Shown: piece after piece, positions 1 to 10,675 of the stretch
How positions within the stretch are numbered: the first letter of the stretch is position 1
Layout: every line of letters starts with the position of its first letter
The notes under the pieces: generated by a model
What the model was told of the DNA's origin: nothing
Seen by the model: the letters and a program-made list of their open reading frames with translations, nothing else
Database searches by the model: none
Translations under genes and position numbers: made by a program
Source of the DNA: Ligustrum vulgare
Taxonomy: Eukaryota; Streptophyta; Magnoliopsida; Lamiales; Oleaceae
Assembly: GCA_963555705.1 (NCBI GenBank)
Contig: OY743181.1
Span: 28,648,513-28,712,512, forward strand
Direction: 5' to 3'
DNA length: 64,000 nucleotides

Positions 1-1014
1 AGATCCATTGATCTTGATCTGTACATCACCTTTTTCGACCACGCCATACGGTTGATCATTACCGAGATATACTCTGCCAAAATCACCCCGCGTATAGTTT
101 ACAAAAAACTCCTTGTTTGAGGTAGCATGAAAAGATGCTCTGGAATCAATCACCCAGTATTCCGTTTTTCTCTCCAAAGAGCATATCAAGGCATCGTCCG
201 CTTCCTCTTCCACAACATTAACCTCCGTCCTGTTCTCCTTTTCTTTTGGAGGTGTTGGACACTGGTTTTTGTAATGACCGGTCTTGCCACACTTCCAACA
301 TTCCACAACCTTTGTCTTGTTAGGATTGTTTGGATTTCTGGACCTCGATCTGCCACTTCTGAATTTGCCGTTTCCCCGCCCATTTCCTCTGTTAGAACTC
401 CTGCCTCTGCTTTCTACGTTCAACGCCGATCCTGAAGTTGAGACACCTTCTGACTGTCGTCTGATCTCCTCCGTTAAGATCATGCTTACGACATCATCGA
501 ACTTCAATTTTGACTTTCCGGTAGAGCCACTAATTGCTGTGACTGTACCATTCCAGCTGTCTGGCAACTGCCCAAGAATTAACAGAGCTCGAACTTCATC
601 ACTAAAAGTGATTTCGACTGTGTTTAGCTGGTCCGTCACTTCATTGAATTCATTTAGGTGCTCCCCAAATCTTCCGCCTTCGGCCATCTTCATATTGAAC
701 AGCTTTTTAATTAAGTGGACTTTATTTGCTGCAGATGGCTGTTCGTACATGCTAGAAAGGACTGCCATGAGAGACTCTGTCGTCTTCTCATTTTTTATGT
801 TGAAGGCCACTGACTTTGACAACGTCAGCCTGATTGTGCCGAGTGCTTTTCGATCAAGCAACTCCCAATCCCCCTGGCTTATATCTTCTGGCTTTTCTTT
901 TAGTGGCTTGTATAGATCCTTCTGGTACAGATAGTCCTCCATTTGCATTTTCCAAAATCTAAAATTTGAACCATCAAATTTATCAAATTTGGATATTTTC
1001 TCATCTGTCGACAT
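1..1014 (-). CDS. Copia-type gag and start of protease, partial
   Basis: The frame is open without a stop from an ATG at 1014 down to the window edge (338 codons), so the protein continues off the left side. The N-terminal part, with WKMQMEDYL near residue 21 and LMAVLSSMYEQP near 88, matches the gag (UBN2) domain of Copia retrotransposons. Gag packages element RNA into cytoplasmic virus-like particles. A basic Arg/Gly/Ser stretch leads to a complete CCHC zinc knuckle, CWKCGKTGHYKNQC. The start of the aspartic protease follows as WVIDSRASFHATS. In the family the catalytic motif is D-S/T-G, and here the glycine is arginine, which should impair cleavage. The start is chosen because it lies just downstream, on this strand, of the primer site and LTR. 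The open gag suggests a fairly young copy with a damaged protease. Confidence 0.93.
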   Translation of the reverse strand, partial: MSTDEKISKFDKFDGSNFRFWKMQMEDYLYQKDLYKPLKEKPEDISQGDWELLDRKALGTIRLTLSKSVAFNIKNEKTTESLMAVLSSMYEQPSAANKVHLIKKLFNMKMAEGGRFGEHLNEFNEVTDQLNTVEITFSDEVRALLILGQLPDSWNGTVTAISGSTGKSKLKFDDVVSMILTEEIRRQSEGVSTSGSALNVESRGRSSNRGNGRGNGKFRSGRSRSRNPNNPNKTKVVECWKCGKTGHYKNQCPTPPKEKENRTEVNVVEEEADDALICSLERKTEYWVIDSRASFHATSNKEFFVNYTRGDFGRVYLGNDQPYGVVEKGDVQIKINGS

Positions 1015-1122
1015 TGCTCCCACTCGATCACAAAACAGTCTAAAGAAATCTTTTCTGATGTGGAAGATCAGTCAAAGCTGCAACCACAGAGCATACTAAG
1101 AATTTCAAAAGATTTCAATGAG

Positions 1123-1139
1123 CCAGAGCTCTGATACCA
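1123..1139 (-). promoter_or_regulatory. Primer binding site of Copia element C (initiator Met tRNA)
   Basis: Read on the minus strand the site is TGGTATCAGAGCTCTGG, the usual complement of the 3' end of plant initiator Met tRNA. It starts two bases after the end of the 5' LTR, as expected for minus-strand DNA priming. Confidence 0.9.
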
Positions 1140-1482
1140 ATTGTTGGGAATTAGGACGCAACTAATCCCGCCCAGGATCGATGTGACACAAATAAATTGG
1201 ACTGAGAAAATATAAATACGCAAAAATAAAATGCAAATACGAAACACAAAGATTTACGTGGTTCAGCAATTTGCCTACGTCCACGGACCCACACCAATAT
1301 ATTTCACTAACTCGAAAAATGAGGAGTACAAAAATACTACACTGTATTTTTATCTGTCTACACAAAGACTATTCTCTCCAACTCACTTTTCTCTCTACAC
1401 AAGAAAATATCTTGTGTTTATACTTTCTCTCTCTCTTGAGCTTGTATTGATTTTGGTGTGTTTCTTACTGCAAACGGAGGCT

Positions 1483-1491
1483 CAATTTATA
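1483..1491 (-). promoter_or_regulatory. TATA box in the Copia LTR
   Basis: TATAAATTG on the minus strand lies inside the 5' LTR, upstream of gag and in the same orientation. It is the best candidate core promoter of element C. Confidence 0.6.
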
Positions 1492-1577
1492 GGCAGAATT
1501 TTCGTCCAACTTTCAACAGAAAATTGGTGACCACGTAGCCTCCACAATATTTTGTCTGCCAATCAAAAAAGGTAATG

Positions 1578-1649
1578 ATGGCCTCCATTAATTTCCCACC
1601 TTTTGACTCCACTATGGCCTCCATTAATTTCCCACCTTTTGACTCCACT
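1578..1649. repeat. 36-bp tandem duplication in the Copia LTR U3
   Basis: Two perfect head-to-tail copies of a 36-bp unit (1578-1613 and 1614-1649) lie at the U3 end of the LTR, upstream of the TATA box on the minus strand. Such duplications are common in LTR enhancers; a regulatory effect here is inference. Confidence 0.85.
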
Positions 1650-1657
1650 ATCTAACA

Positions 1658-2053
1658 AGATTAGCCACCAGTTTGAGGGTGATAGGTTGAGCTCATATTG
1701 AGTTGGGTACTGGACCTTTTGAAAAATTCTTTCCAAAAGTAACTGATGAAGATTGGATCACAGTCACTTATGATGGATCTAGTTATCCCATGTAATTTGG
1801 TGACACCTTCCACAAATTTTTTAGCTACCACTTTGGTGGTGAAAGGGTGTGACAAAGTCAAGAAGTGTGCATATTTGCTCAGGCAATCAATGACAACCAT
1901 ATTGGCTTTTTGGCCATTGGATGGTTGAAGCTCTTCAATGAAGTCCATGGTAATATCCTCCCGAACTTGACAAGGAATAGGTAATGGTTGGAGAAGACCA
2001 GTTGGTGATTGAGTGGCTGATTTATTATGCTGATAGGTATTGCAAGAACCCAC
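1658..2053 (-). pseudogene. Element A integrase core, truncated by Copia C
   Basis: The retroviral-type integrase (rve) core inserts element cDNA into the genome. The fragment shows the first catalytic aspartate in MVVIDCLSKYAHF and the second in ISDCDPIF (usually SDRD). It stops just where the third catalytic region begins, at HPQTGG (usually HPQTDGQTE), because the LTR of Copia element C starts there. The catalytic glutamate and C-terminus are therefore missing from the window. The H2C2 zinc-binding part expected upstream is only weakly readable through 2054-2400. Confidence 0.9.
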
Positions 2054-2399
2054 ATGCTCTCATATTACCTTGTGCATCGACAGCTAATAAAATTGCTGGG
2101 AAAGTTGTTTGATTGTCTTCAACACTCCTGAATGTCCTCCAGTGGTGAGTCATGGAACTCTAGATATAATTGTTGAATTAACTATGACTTTGGAGGAATG
2201 ACAACCCGATTCTTATAGTATACTAATCCATTAAGCCATTTGTAAGGCTCACCAGGTGTCTCTTTTGCTAATTTACTGATTTTGAGCATATAGGTATGTT
2301 CAATAGCTTCCTTCTTGATTTTCTCCCATAATGAGGTGTGAGGCACAAATAAGTATCAAGACTAGGAATTCCTCTCGGCCTGGTTTGTAGTTGATTTTA

Positions 2400-2944
2400 T
2401 AATCATAGCCGAGTAATTTTGCCACCCATTTCTATTTTTCCGGTGTAGCTATCCGTTGTTCCAACAAGTATTTGAGGCTGCATTGATCCGTATGAATATA
2501 AAACTTGCCGCCAAGGAGCCATGGGAGCCATGTTTTAATAGCTTGAACAATAGCAAGCATGTCCTTCGCATAAATGGACCATTATTGTTTTGTGACACCC
2601 AAAGCTCTGCTCATGAAAGCTATCTGTCTATTTTGTTGAGTTAGCACCACGCCAATCTTGTCACCTAAAGCATCGGATTCAATGACTAAAGGTTCATTAA
2701 AATTAGGCATAGCAAAGGTAGGAGTAGTGGTCATTGCTTGCTTCAAGCTGTTGAATGCTGAGCCTGCTTCTTTGGTCCACTCGAATTTTTCCTTTTTTAA
2801 GAGATTAGTCAAAGGTTGGGCTATAACACCGTAGTTGCGGACAAAATTTCTGTAATAACCGGTGAGGCATAAAAATCCATGTAAATCAGAGACATTAGTA
2901 GGTGTTGGCCAATTAAGCATTGCTTTGATTTTCTCTTGATCCAC
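2400..2944 (-). pseudogene. Element A reverse-transcriptase connection and RNase H fragment
   Basis: From 2944 the frame reads the end of the RT fold (LHGFLCLTGYYRNFVRNYG, family consensus LRGFLGLTGYYRRFI.GY) and then the RNase H start (EPLVIESDALGDKIGVVLTQ, with the catalytic Asp in ESDAL). The clear frame ends near 2582 and RNase H homology continues in a shifted frame to about 2400. It is a dead fragment of the pol polyprotein of element A. Confidence 0.88.
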
Positions 2945-3059
2945 TTTAACTCCATGAGAAGTAACAATATGGCCTCAATATTTGTTTTCTTGTTGCCCGA
3001 ATGTACACTTGCTGAACTTGATAAAGAATTTGTGATGCCTTAATGTTTCAAAACCATTT

Positions 3060-3560
3060 TAACAAGTTCAAGATGCATGGTCCAATTGAGGCTATAAATT
3101 AAAATGTCATAAAAAAAAGACTAGCACAATTTTTTGAAGGAATGGGCAAAAATTGAGTTCATAATAGCTTGGAAGGTAAAAGGTGCATTACATAAGCCAA
3201 AAGGTACAAAGAAATACTCATAATGACCATTATGTGTACGAAATGAAATTTTATGAATATCTAGTGGGTGTACCCCTACTTGATGATATCCGGACCTTAG
3301 ATCAAGTTTAGTAAAGAAAGAAGCTTCATAGAGTTCATCTACATGTCATAAACTGTAGGGATTGGAAATCGATATTTTATGGCCCTATAATCAGTGCAAA
3401 AGTGCCAAGTGCCATCTTTATTTTTTACTAATAGAATGGGAGATGAAAATGGACTAGTGCTAGGTCTTATTAGCCCCAATTTTAACATGTCATGAATTTG
3501 TTTCTCAATTTCGGATTTTTGAAAATAGGCATACTTGAGGCCGTACATTGATTGGTTCAA
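3060..3560 (-). pseudogene. Element A reverse-transcriptase N-terminal and catalytic part
   Basis: The RT fingers are plain at 3339-3560: SPILLVKNKDGTWHFCTDYRAIKYRFPIP matches the Ty3 pattern PV.LVKKKDGSWR.C.DYRALN...P.P (quoted here with its conserved blocks). Downstream, a shifted frame carries the SGYHQ-like and [12 protein letters not shown] motifs. The catalytic motif, usually F/Y-x-D-D, reads FFYD near 3095-3115 and lies at a run of eight T that also shifts the frame. The enzyme is inactive by at least two lesions. Confidence 0.87.
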
Positions 3561-3575
3561 TCCCTTCCTTGAGGT

Positions 3576-4124
3576 TCAGGCGGTGATCAATTTCTTTTGT
3601 TGGTGGAAGTTGCTTGAGCTCTTGAAAAATCTCTTCAAAATTTTGCAATAGGTGCTGGATTTCGAAATGAAGTACTTGTCCATGCTCTTCGGCTGTTGGT
3701 TGAAGGAAAATAGCAAACATGGAATTTCCTTGGCGAAGTTCTTTTGAAATGTCTTTAATTGATGTAGCTCAGATTGGTTGAGCATCAATTCTTGTAACTT
3801 GTGATATTGCCCATTCCACCGAAACTCCATGGTCATCTTCTTCCAGTCACAAACCACCATTCCCAATAGTTCAAGCCAATGTACTCCTAGAATCAAGTCC
3901 AACCTAACTAGTGGCAACGAATAAAGTATTAAGGTAAAAGATATACCTTGCAGGTGTACTTGCACATTCTCAAATCTGCCATGGCATTTTAATGGTTTCC
4001 CATTTTATATTTTTACATGGAATGATTTGGTTGAAACGACTGGTAAATTGCAATAACCCAGCCACCTTGTCATTGATGAAGATGTGTGTTGTTCCCTATC
4101 TATGAGAACGATCAACTCGTAAGG
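3576..4124 (-). pseudogene. Element A aspartic protease (retropepsin) region
   Basis: The minus strand reads DLILGVHWLELLG near 3900, the conserved end of Ty3 retropepsin (usually D.ILG..WL...G), followed by the protease-RT linker. Further upstream, at 4080-4110, the active-site region reads VLID followed by a shifted frame continuing THIFIND, where the family has VLIDSGSTHNFI. The frameshift directly after the catalytic Asp kills the enzyme. The upstream end is cut by element B at 4129. Confidence 0.85.
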
Positions 4125-4129
4125 CCTTA
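4125..4129. repeat. Left TSD of element B (CCTTA)
   Basis: CCTTA precedes the TG of the left LTR; CCCTA follows the right LTR at 10506-10510. Removing B and one TSD copy restores the element A frame (VKAKVRPYELIVLID), which shows that CCTTA is the original target and the right copy has one substitution. Confidence 0.85.
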
Positions 4130-6393
4130 TGTAACAACCCAATTATTATTTTTATTAGTCCAACTTCTACTAGTCAAAGTCATATATGAAATACTCAAGT
4201 CAAAGTTTAATTAGGACAAAATTATATTATTTTATTTGTTGGGGTTATTTTTCTAAAACTTATATAAGTTGAGGATTTAATTAAATCAAGGAATAAGAGT
4301 TGGGGACCTACTTGGCAATATTTGAAGACTTTACATAATATAATACTAATTATATCAACCAATTGCCAAACAAAAAGGAAAAACAGAGGATGGAGACGCA
4401 GGAAGTTTAGGGAGAAAGAAAAGAGAAAAAAAATGAGAAGAAAAGAAAGAAAAGAAAAAGAAAGGAAAGGAAGAAAGAAAGGAGGAGAAAAAACTTGTCA
4501 ACTCAAGTGCCTATTGTTTTAGGTTTATACTACCACTTTTTCTTAACTTTAAGAGGTAAGTGGTAAAATATTTATTGTTCAATAATGTGTAAAATTAGGG
4601 CTTTTGATTTATAGTTTAAATGTGAGTTATATATGAATGTGGGAATGATGATTTTGGTGATTTTAGTTGTATATTTAAGTATTGAAATAAATGCTTCATA
4701 TTAAAGATTAGGGTTTTATGTTATTGGGTTAAACTAGTGATTAAGTTGAGATAAACTTTTATTTTGGTTTGTTTTGTGATAGAAACGGAATTGTTGGTGT
4801 TGGTAATGAAGGTTGGTTTAGTTATGAAGAGGAGTAAATAAACTAGTAAGTTTGTAAAAATGGAAAATTGGGATTTAGATAAATGTGGCTCTAATTTTGA
4901 ATCTTAAGTTATATTAGAACTTAATTAGTCTTTAGAGGTGGTTTTGTGTTCCTAAGTAAAAAGGGCAAGTATGGTGTAATATGAGAAAACAAGTTTAATG
5001 AGTTAATTTAAGTAGGAGATTCTTTTACTATTTTATCTATTAAGGTGGTTTTAAATGTTGATGTGAAGATTTTATTTTATCTCAGAGGTGACGAGGAAGT
5101 TGGCGCTATATATCGACCAAACTAGTGGATTGTCAATTATTTTGTGAGTGAAAAAGTTATTCTTTTAAAAACTTAAAAGAATTCACGTTATTCAAGTTTT
5201 CTATTCACAATGATTTTCTACAAGTTACAAATGATTTTTAAGTTACTTGATTTTAGCATGTTTATCAAAACAAATGTTTTAAAATTAAGTTTGTTTATCG
5301 TGATGACTCTTTTTACCATGTTTTACGAGCATGATTAGTTAAGTTGGCATGTATGATTTCCAAATCATCAAAAGTACCCATGTGATTATCTGTTCTTGTG
5401 TTAGTGCACGGAGGGGGCCTTGAGCCCGTGTACTAGCAGATATTATTTGTGATCTTAAAGCTCTGTCACGGAGGAGGGCCTATGGCCCGTGTTCAGATGA
5501 TCTTAAGATCTACTCTTATGCACGGAGGGGGCCTGTGACCCGTGTGTAAGGGTGTATATATGAGGTCTTTGGGACCCACTTTTGTACCCGGAGGGGCTTT
5601 GGGCCCGGTACGGAGGTGCTTAGCAGTCTACGCGCGTATGACTAGATACAGATTTCAGATGATTTAGTTGGGTACCTTTGGTGTGATTTTCTTATGTATT
5701 ACAGTTTATCAGTTATGCTTCAGACGATTATTCCACGATCTTTATGATTATTCTTAGTATGTATGATTTGATTTAAAGTGACAAAAGCTTATGAAATAAA
5801 TTATGTTTTCAGAAATTCCACTCACTGAGTCACAATTCATGTTTTTCCCCCACCTTTACAGTATAGGAAGAAAAATAAGAGTTTCAGCAAAATCGAATGA
5901 GCCTTTGCAACTCTCGAGGAGCTTTGTAACATTGTCATTTGTAGGAGTTACTTTGGTAAGCTCTTAGTAGACATATTGTAGAAAGATGCATTGGAATATG
6001 CATTTATTCTATATAAGTAATAAACTTTATCAGGAATGTGTCTGATGATGATGTATTTTGAATCATGTATATATATAGAAGTGGGTTAAGAATTGTAGTT
6101 ATTATATTATGTCAATTGTCTTGGTTGGAAGATTTGAAAAGTGATATAGTTATTTATGATTGCATATTTGAGAATTTGTTATTGTTTTACAGGTTAGTTA
6201 AGTCAATATTATAGAGGAGATTCTGTCAAAATTTTATAAATTCCTGTGGGATTAAAATTATGAAAAAGGAAATATTGAAAGTCGAAGAAAATTCAAGATT
6301 ACCTTGGTGGTGGGTCCAACATCTAGTTGGCACCTTCCATCGGCGCACGTCACGTTTCAGGTCCATTATGGTGATCTAGGACGGGTCGTGACA
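4130..6393 (+). repeat. Left LTR of element B
   Basis: TGTAACAACCC...GTCGTGACA, 2264 bp. Inside are an A/G-only-rich stretch (about 4408-4490), a block of four hairpins (5407-5611) and no coding frame of note. It is followed two bases later by a primer binding site. Confidence 0.95.
5407..5611 (+). repeat. Four-hairpin block in the left B LTR
   Basis: Four G-rich inverted-repeat units stand about 55-65 bp apart at 5407-5430, 5467-5491, 5521-5544 and 5584-5611. The first three have CACGG...CCGTG arms around a purine-rich arm and GCC; the fourth is a variant with GTACCCGG...CCGGTAC arms. The same block is in the right LTR and in the inverted solo LTR. Confidence 0.8.
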
Positions 6394-6395
6394 AA

Positions 6396-6411
6396 TGGTA
6401 TCAGAGCATGG
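6396..6411 (+). promoter_or_regulatory. Primer binding site of element B (initiator Met tRNA)
   Basis: TGGTATCAGAGCATGG starts two bases after the left LTR, the standard place and sequence for initiator-Met priming. Confidence 0.92.
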
Positions 6412-8179
6412 CTAAGTTGGGAGAGGTAAAATATGAAGGGAAGGAGCTTTGAAATAATTGGATATGCAATTTTGATTCTTTGGGATGTTCAAAAGGTAGA
6501 TATGATAAATTTAAAAATATAATCATTTTGTGATCTTATTAGAATCTGTGAGATTAAATATTTGAGGTCATGTGGTATGCCAACGATTATGTAACCAGAT
6601 GAGAATGTTATAAGTATACATTTGATTGTGTAATGACATATTTGGGTTTCGAAATGAATTAGTTGTTCTATGACCATTTATGGGATTTTTGCATGTATTT
6701 GGAGGAAATGTCTTGTATACATCTTGGGTTATGTTGTGTATATATATTTTCAAAGATAAATATTGGTTAATTGTTGGATATATGCCTAGATGGTGACAGT
6801 TACAAGATAGAACCATGATTGAATAAAGAAGATAAATGATTCTAGTATCATTGGAATTTTATGAAAAATAATTTTTATATGGTATATGGTGGATGATATG
6901 TGTTATAGATTTGGTTATTTATATGATATATGATTATTTAGGGAAAAAATGTCGGTTACTATATGGAGAAAAGACTTTTTTTTTTTTTCAATAATGCAAA
7001 GCTGAGGAAAGAGATTTAAAAATAAAATCCACAGAACCATTTATATTCATCTGTGCGATAGGACATTAAGTGATGACTGGGTGTGGTGAAGGATAAGGTA
7101 GAATTTGTATTCAAATGTCCTGATTACCATTAAGTGAATCTGCTTATTGCACATGTAAGGTACACTCCAAAGAAATGAAGGTACATTACTATGGAATTTT
7201 AGTAAGATTTCCTCGTTATTAGAATAAAGGATTGATGTATGTTAATCATTCATTTTGATGTTATATATGATACTAGAATATCGTGATAGAAGATTGTTTG
7301 AACATAATGGAAGATTTATTGAGGTTGAGATATTAGTATATGAAATCTTGTGGTAGACTTGAGGTATGATAGTACATGAGATAAATATGATGATTATTAT
7401 TTTATGATATTAAGGAAATTGATATGATTAAATATTGAGGTCATATAATATGATAATATGTGACATGTTATATGGTTATTACAAAATATGGTAATAGAGA
7501 GTTAAGTAATTATATGATTGTTCTATAGAAGAATAGTGATTAGTGTGATGATATATTTCAGTAATTAAGCTAATTAATCTTCTCTTGATCGTTTGTTGGG
7601 TTATTGTGAAATATGACTTATGATTGAGAAGCTCCATTTCTAGTCATAAGATAAGAGGAATCTATTTGAAATTTTTTGGTGATGCAGTTCTTATTATTTA
7701 TTGTTGGTTATACTTTAGATATGAGTAAAGTATATATTTTGATTAAGATTTATTTGCTATGAGATATTCATAAAGTGAAATTTTGGAGAACATTGAAAGT
7801 TGTATCTTGTACTTCAAATTGGGAATTATTGAGTTTTCTTAAGTTTGGCAAACTGGAAAACTGAAAATGTCATATCTGATCCTTATGATGATATTTAAAG
7901 CCTGGGTTTTAATGTTATTAATGAGATGAAAATGGGCTTATTTGGTGATCAACGAATGTAACAGATTTAAACTATGTCCTAAGGCCACTAGCATTGTTAA
8001 AGAAAGCTCGACTTAAATTAGTTGATTAGATCTTGATTTGAGAATTAGGCAAGATAGGAAAGATAGAGATCTGTGTCCATTTAAAGGTTCTTGGACAAAT
8101 CATTTATTCAAAAGGTAATATGGACAAGTGACTGTATAAGTATTGAATAAATTCATATGATCATAGCTTAACAAAGTGA

Positions 8180-8222
8180 ATTTCGAGGACGAAATTCTTT
8201 GAATGAGGTAAGAAGGTAAGAT
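8180..8222 (+). promoter_or_regulatory. Integrase C-terminal motif and polypurine tract of element B
   Basis: AATTTCGAGGACGAAATT is followed by a purine-rich run that abuts the right LTR. In one frame the first part reads EFRGRN, a signature of the end of Tekay-type integrase; as DNA it is a perfect inverted repeat (AATTTCG...CGAAATT). The purine-rich run is the likely plus-strand primer. Confidence 0.75.
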
Positions 8223-10505
8223 TGTAACAACCCAATTATTATTTTTATTAGTCAAACTTCTACTACTCAAAGTCATATATGGAATAGTCAAGTCAAAGTT
8301 TAATTAGGACCAAATTATATTATTTTATTTGTTGGGGTTATTTTTCTAAAACTTATATAAGTTGAGGATTTAATTAAATCAAGGAATAAGAGTTGGGGAC
8401 CTACTTGGCAATATTTGAAGACTTTACATAATATAATACTAATTATATCAACCAATTGCCAAACAAAAAGGAAAAACAGAGGATGGAGACACAGGAAGTT
8501 TCGGGAGAAAGAAAAGAGAAAAAAAAAAAGAAAAGAAAAGAAAAAGAAAGGAAAGGAAGAAAGAAAGAAAGGAGGAGAAAAAGCTTGTCCAACTCAAGTG
8601 CCTATTGTTTTGGGTTTATACTACCACTTTTTCTTAACTTTAAGAGGTAAGTGGTAAAATATTTATTGTTCAATAATGTCTAAAATTAGGGCTTTTGATT
8701 TATAGTTTAAATGTGAGTTATATATGAATGTGGGAATGATGATTTTGGTGATTTTAGTTGTATATTTAAGTATTGAAATAAATGCTTGATATTAAAGATT
8801 AGGGTTTTATGTTATTGGGTTAAACTAGTGATTAAGTTGAGATAAACTTGTATTTTGGTATGTTTTGTGCTAGAAATGGAATTGTTGGTGTTGGTAATGA
8901 AGGTTGGTTTAGTTATGAAGAGGAGTAAATAAACTAGTAAGTTTGTAAAAATGGAAAATTGGGATTTAGATAAATGTGGCTCAAATTTTGAATCTTAAGT
9001 TATATTAGAACTTAATTAGTCTTTAGAGGTGATTTTGTGTTCCTAAGTAAAAAGGGTAAGTATGGTGTAATATGAGAAAACAAGTTTAATAAGTTAATTT
9101 AAGTACGAGATTCTTTTACTATTTTATCTATTAAGGTAGTTTTAAATGTTGATGTGAAGATTTTATTTTATCTCAGAAGGTGACGAGGAAGTTGGCGCTA
9201 TATATCGACCAAGCTAGTGGATTGTCAATTATTTTGTGAGTGAAAAAGTTATTCTTTTAAAAACTTAAAAGAATTCACGTTATTCAAGTTTTCTATTCAC
9301 AATGATTTTCTACAAGTTACAAATGATTTTTAAGTTACTTGATTTTAGCATGATTATCAAAACAAATGTTTTAAAATTAATTTTGTTTATCGTGACGACT
9401 CTTTTTACCATGTTTTACGAGCATGATTAGTTAAGTTGGCATGTATGATTTCCAAATCATCAAAAGTACCCATGTGATTATCTGTTCTTGTGTTAGTGCA
9501 CGAAGGGGGCCTTGGGCCCGTGTTCTACTGGATATTATTTGTGATCTTAAGAATCTGTCACGGAGGGTGCCTATGGCCCGTGTTCAGATGTTCTTAAGAT
9601 CTACTCTTATGCACGGAGGGGGCCTGTGGCCCGTGGCCCGTGTGTAAGGGTGTATATATGAGGTCTTTGGGACCCACTTTTGTACCCAGAGGGACTTTGG
9701 GACGGGTACGGAGGTGCTTAGCAGTCTACGCGCGTATGACTATATACAGATTTCAGATGATTTAGTTGGGTACCTTTGGTGTGATTTTCTTATGTATTAT
9801 AGTTTATCAGTTATGTTACAGATGATTATTCCACGATCTTTATGATTATTCTTAGCATGTATGATTTGATTTAAAGTGAAATAAATTATGTTTTCAGAAA
9901 TGGTTTATAAAATACTTTTATTTCAGAAATTCCACTCACTGAGTCACAAACTCATGTTTTTCCCCCACCTTTACAGTATATGAAGAAAAATAAGAGTTTC
10001 AGCAGCATCAAATGAGCCTTTGCAGCTCTCGAGGAGCTTTGTAACATTGTCATTTGTAGGAGTTACTTTGGTAAGCTCTTAGGAGACATATTCTAGAAAA
10101 TGCATTGGAATATGCAGTTATTCTATATAAGTAATATACTTTATCAGGAATGTGTCTGATGATGATGTATTTTGAATCATGTATATTTATAGAAGTGAGT
10201 TAAGAATTGTAGCTATTATATTATGTCAATTGTCTTGATTGGAAGATTTGAAAAGTGATATAGTTATTTATGATTCCATATTTGAGAATTTGTTATTGTT
10301 TTACAGGTTGGTTAGTCAATATTTAGAGGAGATTCTGTCAAAATTTTATAAATTCCTGTGGGATTAAAATTATGAAAAAGGAAATATTGAAAGTCGAAGA
10401 AAATTAAAGATTGCCTTGGTGGTGGGTCCAACATCTAGTTGGCACCTTCCATCGGCGCACATCACGTTTCAGGTCCATTAGGGTGATATGAGACGGGTCG
10501 TGACA
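8223..10505 (+). repeat. Right LTR of element B
   Basis: TGTAACAACCC...GTCGTGACA, 2283 bp, alignable to the left LTR along its whole length with scattered changes. It carries the same A/G-rich stretch (about 8500-8580) and hairpin block (9499-9709). Confidence 0.95.
9499..9709 (+). repeat. Four-hairpin block in the right B LTR
   Basis: The units lie at 9499-9522, about 9559-9582, 9612-9642 and 9682-9709. The third has gained a repeat of CCGTGGC, and the fourth has arms GTACCCA...GGGTAC, so the inverted-repeat form was partly kept despite substitutions. Confidence 0.75.
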
Positions 10506-10675
10506 CCCTACCTTGGCTTTAACTCTCATAGTACGGAATGTAGACCATCCAGTAAGTGCATGGAGAGAAATCTCTGGTGCATCTTTATCCTTCCCCTCGT
10601 CATCATCTTCATCACTATAATTCCCTTTGAGTAATAGTAGTTTCAGTCCTTGACATTTGTGACCCGGAGTGAATC
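10506..10675 (-). pseudogene. Element A gag C-terminus and protease N-terminus
   Basis: The minus strand reads FTPGHKCQGLKLLLL (second half of the gag zinc knuckle), an acidic stretch, and then ISLHALTGWSTFRTMRVKAKV, the conserved start of Ty3 protease. It joins in frame across element B to the protease at 4124 and across the solo LTR to gag at 12761. Confidence 0.88.

Larger units (their letters stand above)
1142..1657 (-). repeat. 5' LTR of Copia element C
   Basis: This 516-bp segment begins TGTT and ends AACA on the plus strand and directly abuts the primer site, so it is the 5' LTR of the minus-strand Copia element. It carries a TATA box and, near its U3 end, a 36-bp direct duplication. 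The sequence beyond 1657 is integrase of a different element (A), which fixes the outer boundary. The partner LTR and the TSD lie outside the window. Confidence 0.88.
6394..8222 (+). other. Interior of element B, no coding sequence
   Basis: This AT-rich 1.8-kb stretch contains only short random frames on both strands. Nothing resembles gag, protease, RT, RNase H or the integrase core. It begins with the primer site (6396-6411) and ends with the FRGRN-encoding motif and the purine tract. Confidence 0.8.
4130..10505 (+). mobile_element. Element B: non-autonomous LTR retrotransposon with large LTRs
   Basis: Two direct LTRs (4130-6393 and 8223-10505, each about 2.3 kb) beginning TGTAACAACCC and ending GGGTCGTGACA flank only 1.8 kb of interior. 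The interior has a primer site at its left end and a purine-rich tract at its right end but no readable gag or pol, so the element must have used proteins made elsewhere. The end of the interior retains FRGRN, the typical integrase C-terminus of Tekay/Del chromoviruses. The two LTRs differ by many substitutions and small indels, so the insertion is not recent. It is nested in the protease of element A. Confidence 0.95.

Noticed and set aside
284..934. 216-codon plus-strand frame opposite the Copia gag
   Set aside because: It is the antisense shadow of a minus-strand frame with clear gag, zinc-knuckle and protease motifs.
4322..4522. Lys/Arg/Glu-rich frames at 4322-4522, 8415-8657 and 12468-12665
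   Set aside because: They are translations of the A/G-rich (or C/T-rich) tract in the B-family LTRs, not genes.
6396..6411. Fragments matching the 3' end of initiator Met tRNA (also at 1123, 13432 and 57200)
   Set aside because: They are primer binding sites next to LTRs; no cloverleaf surrounds them, so no tRNA gene was called.
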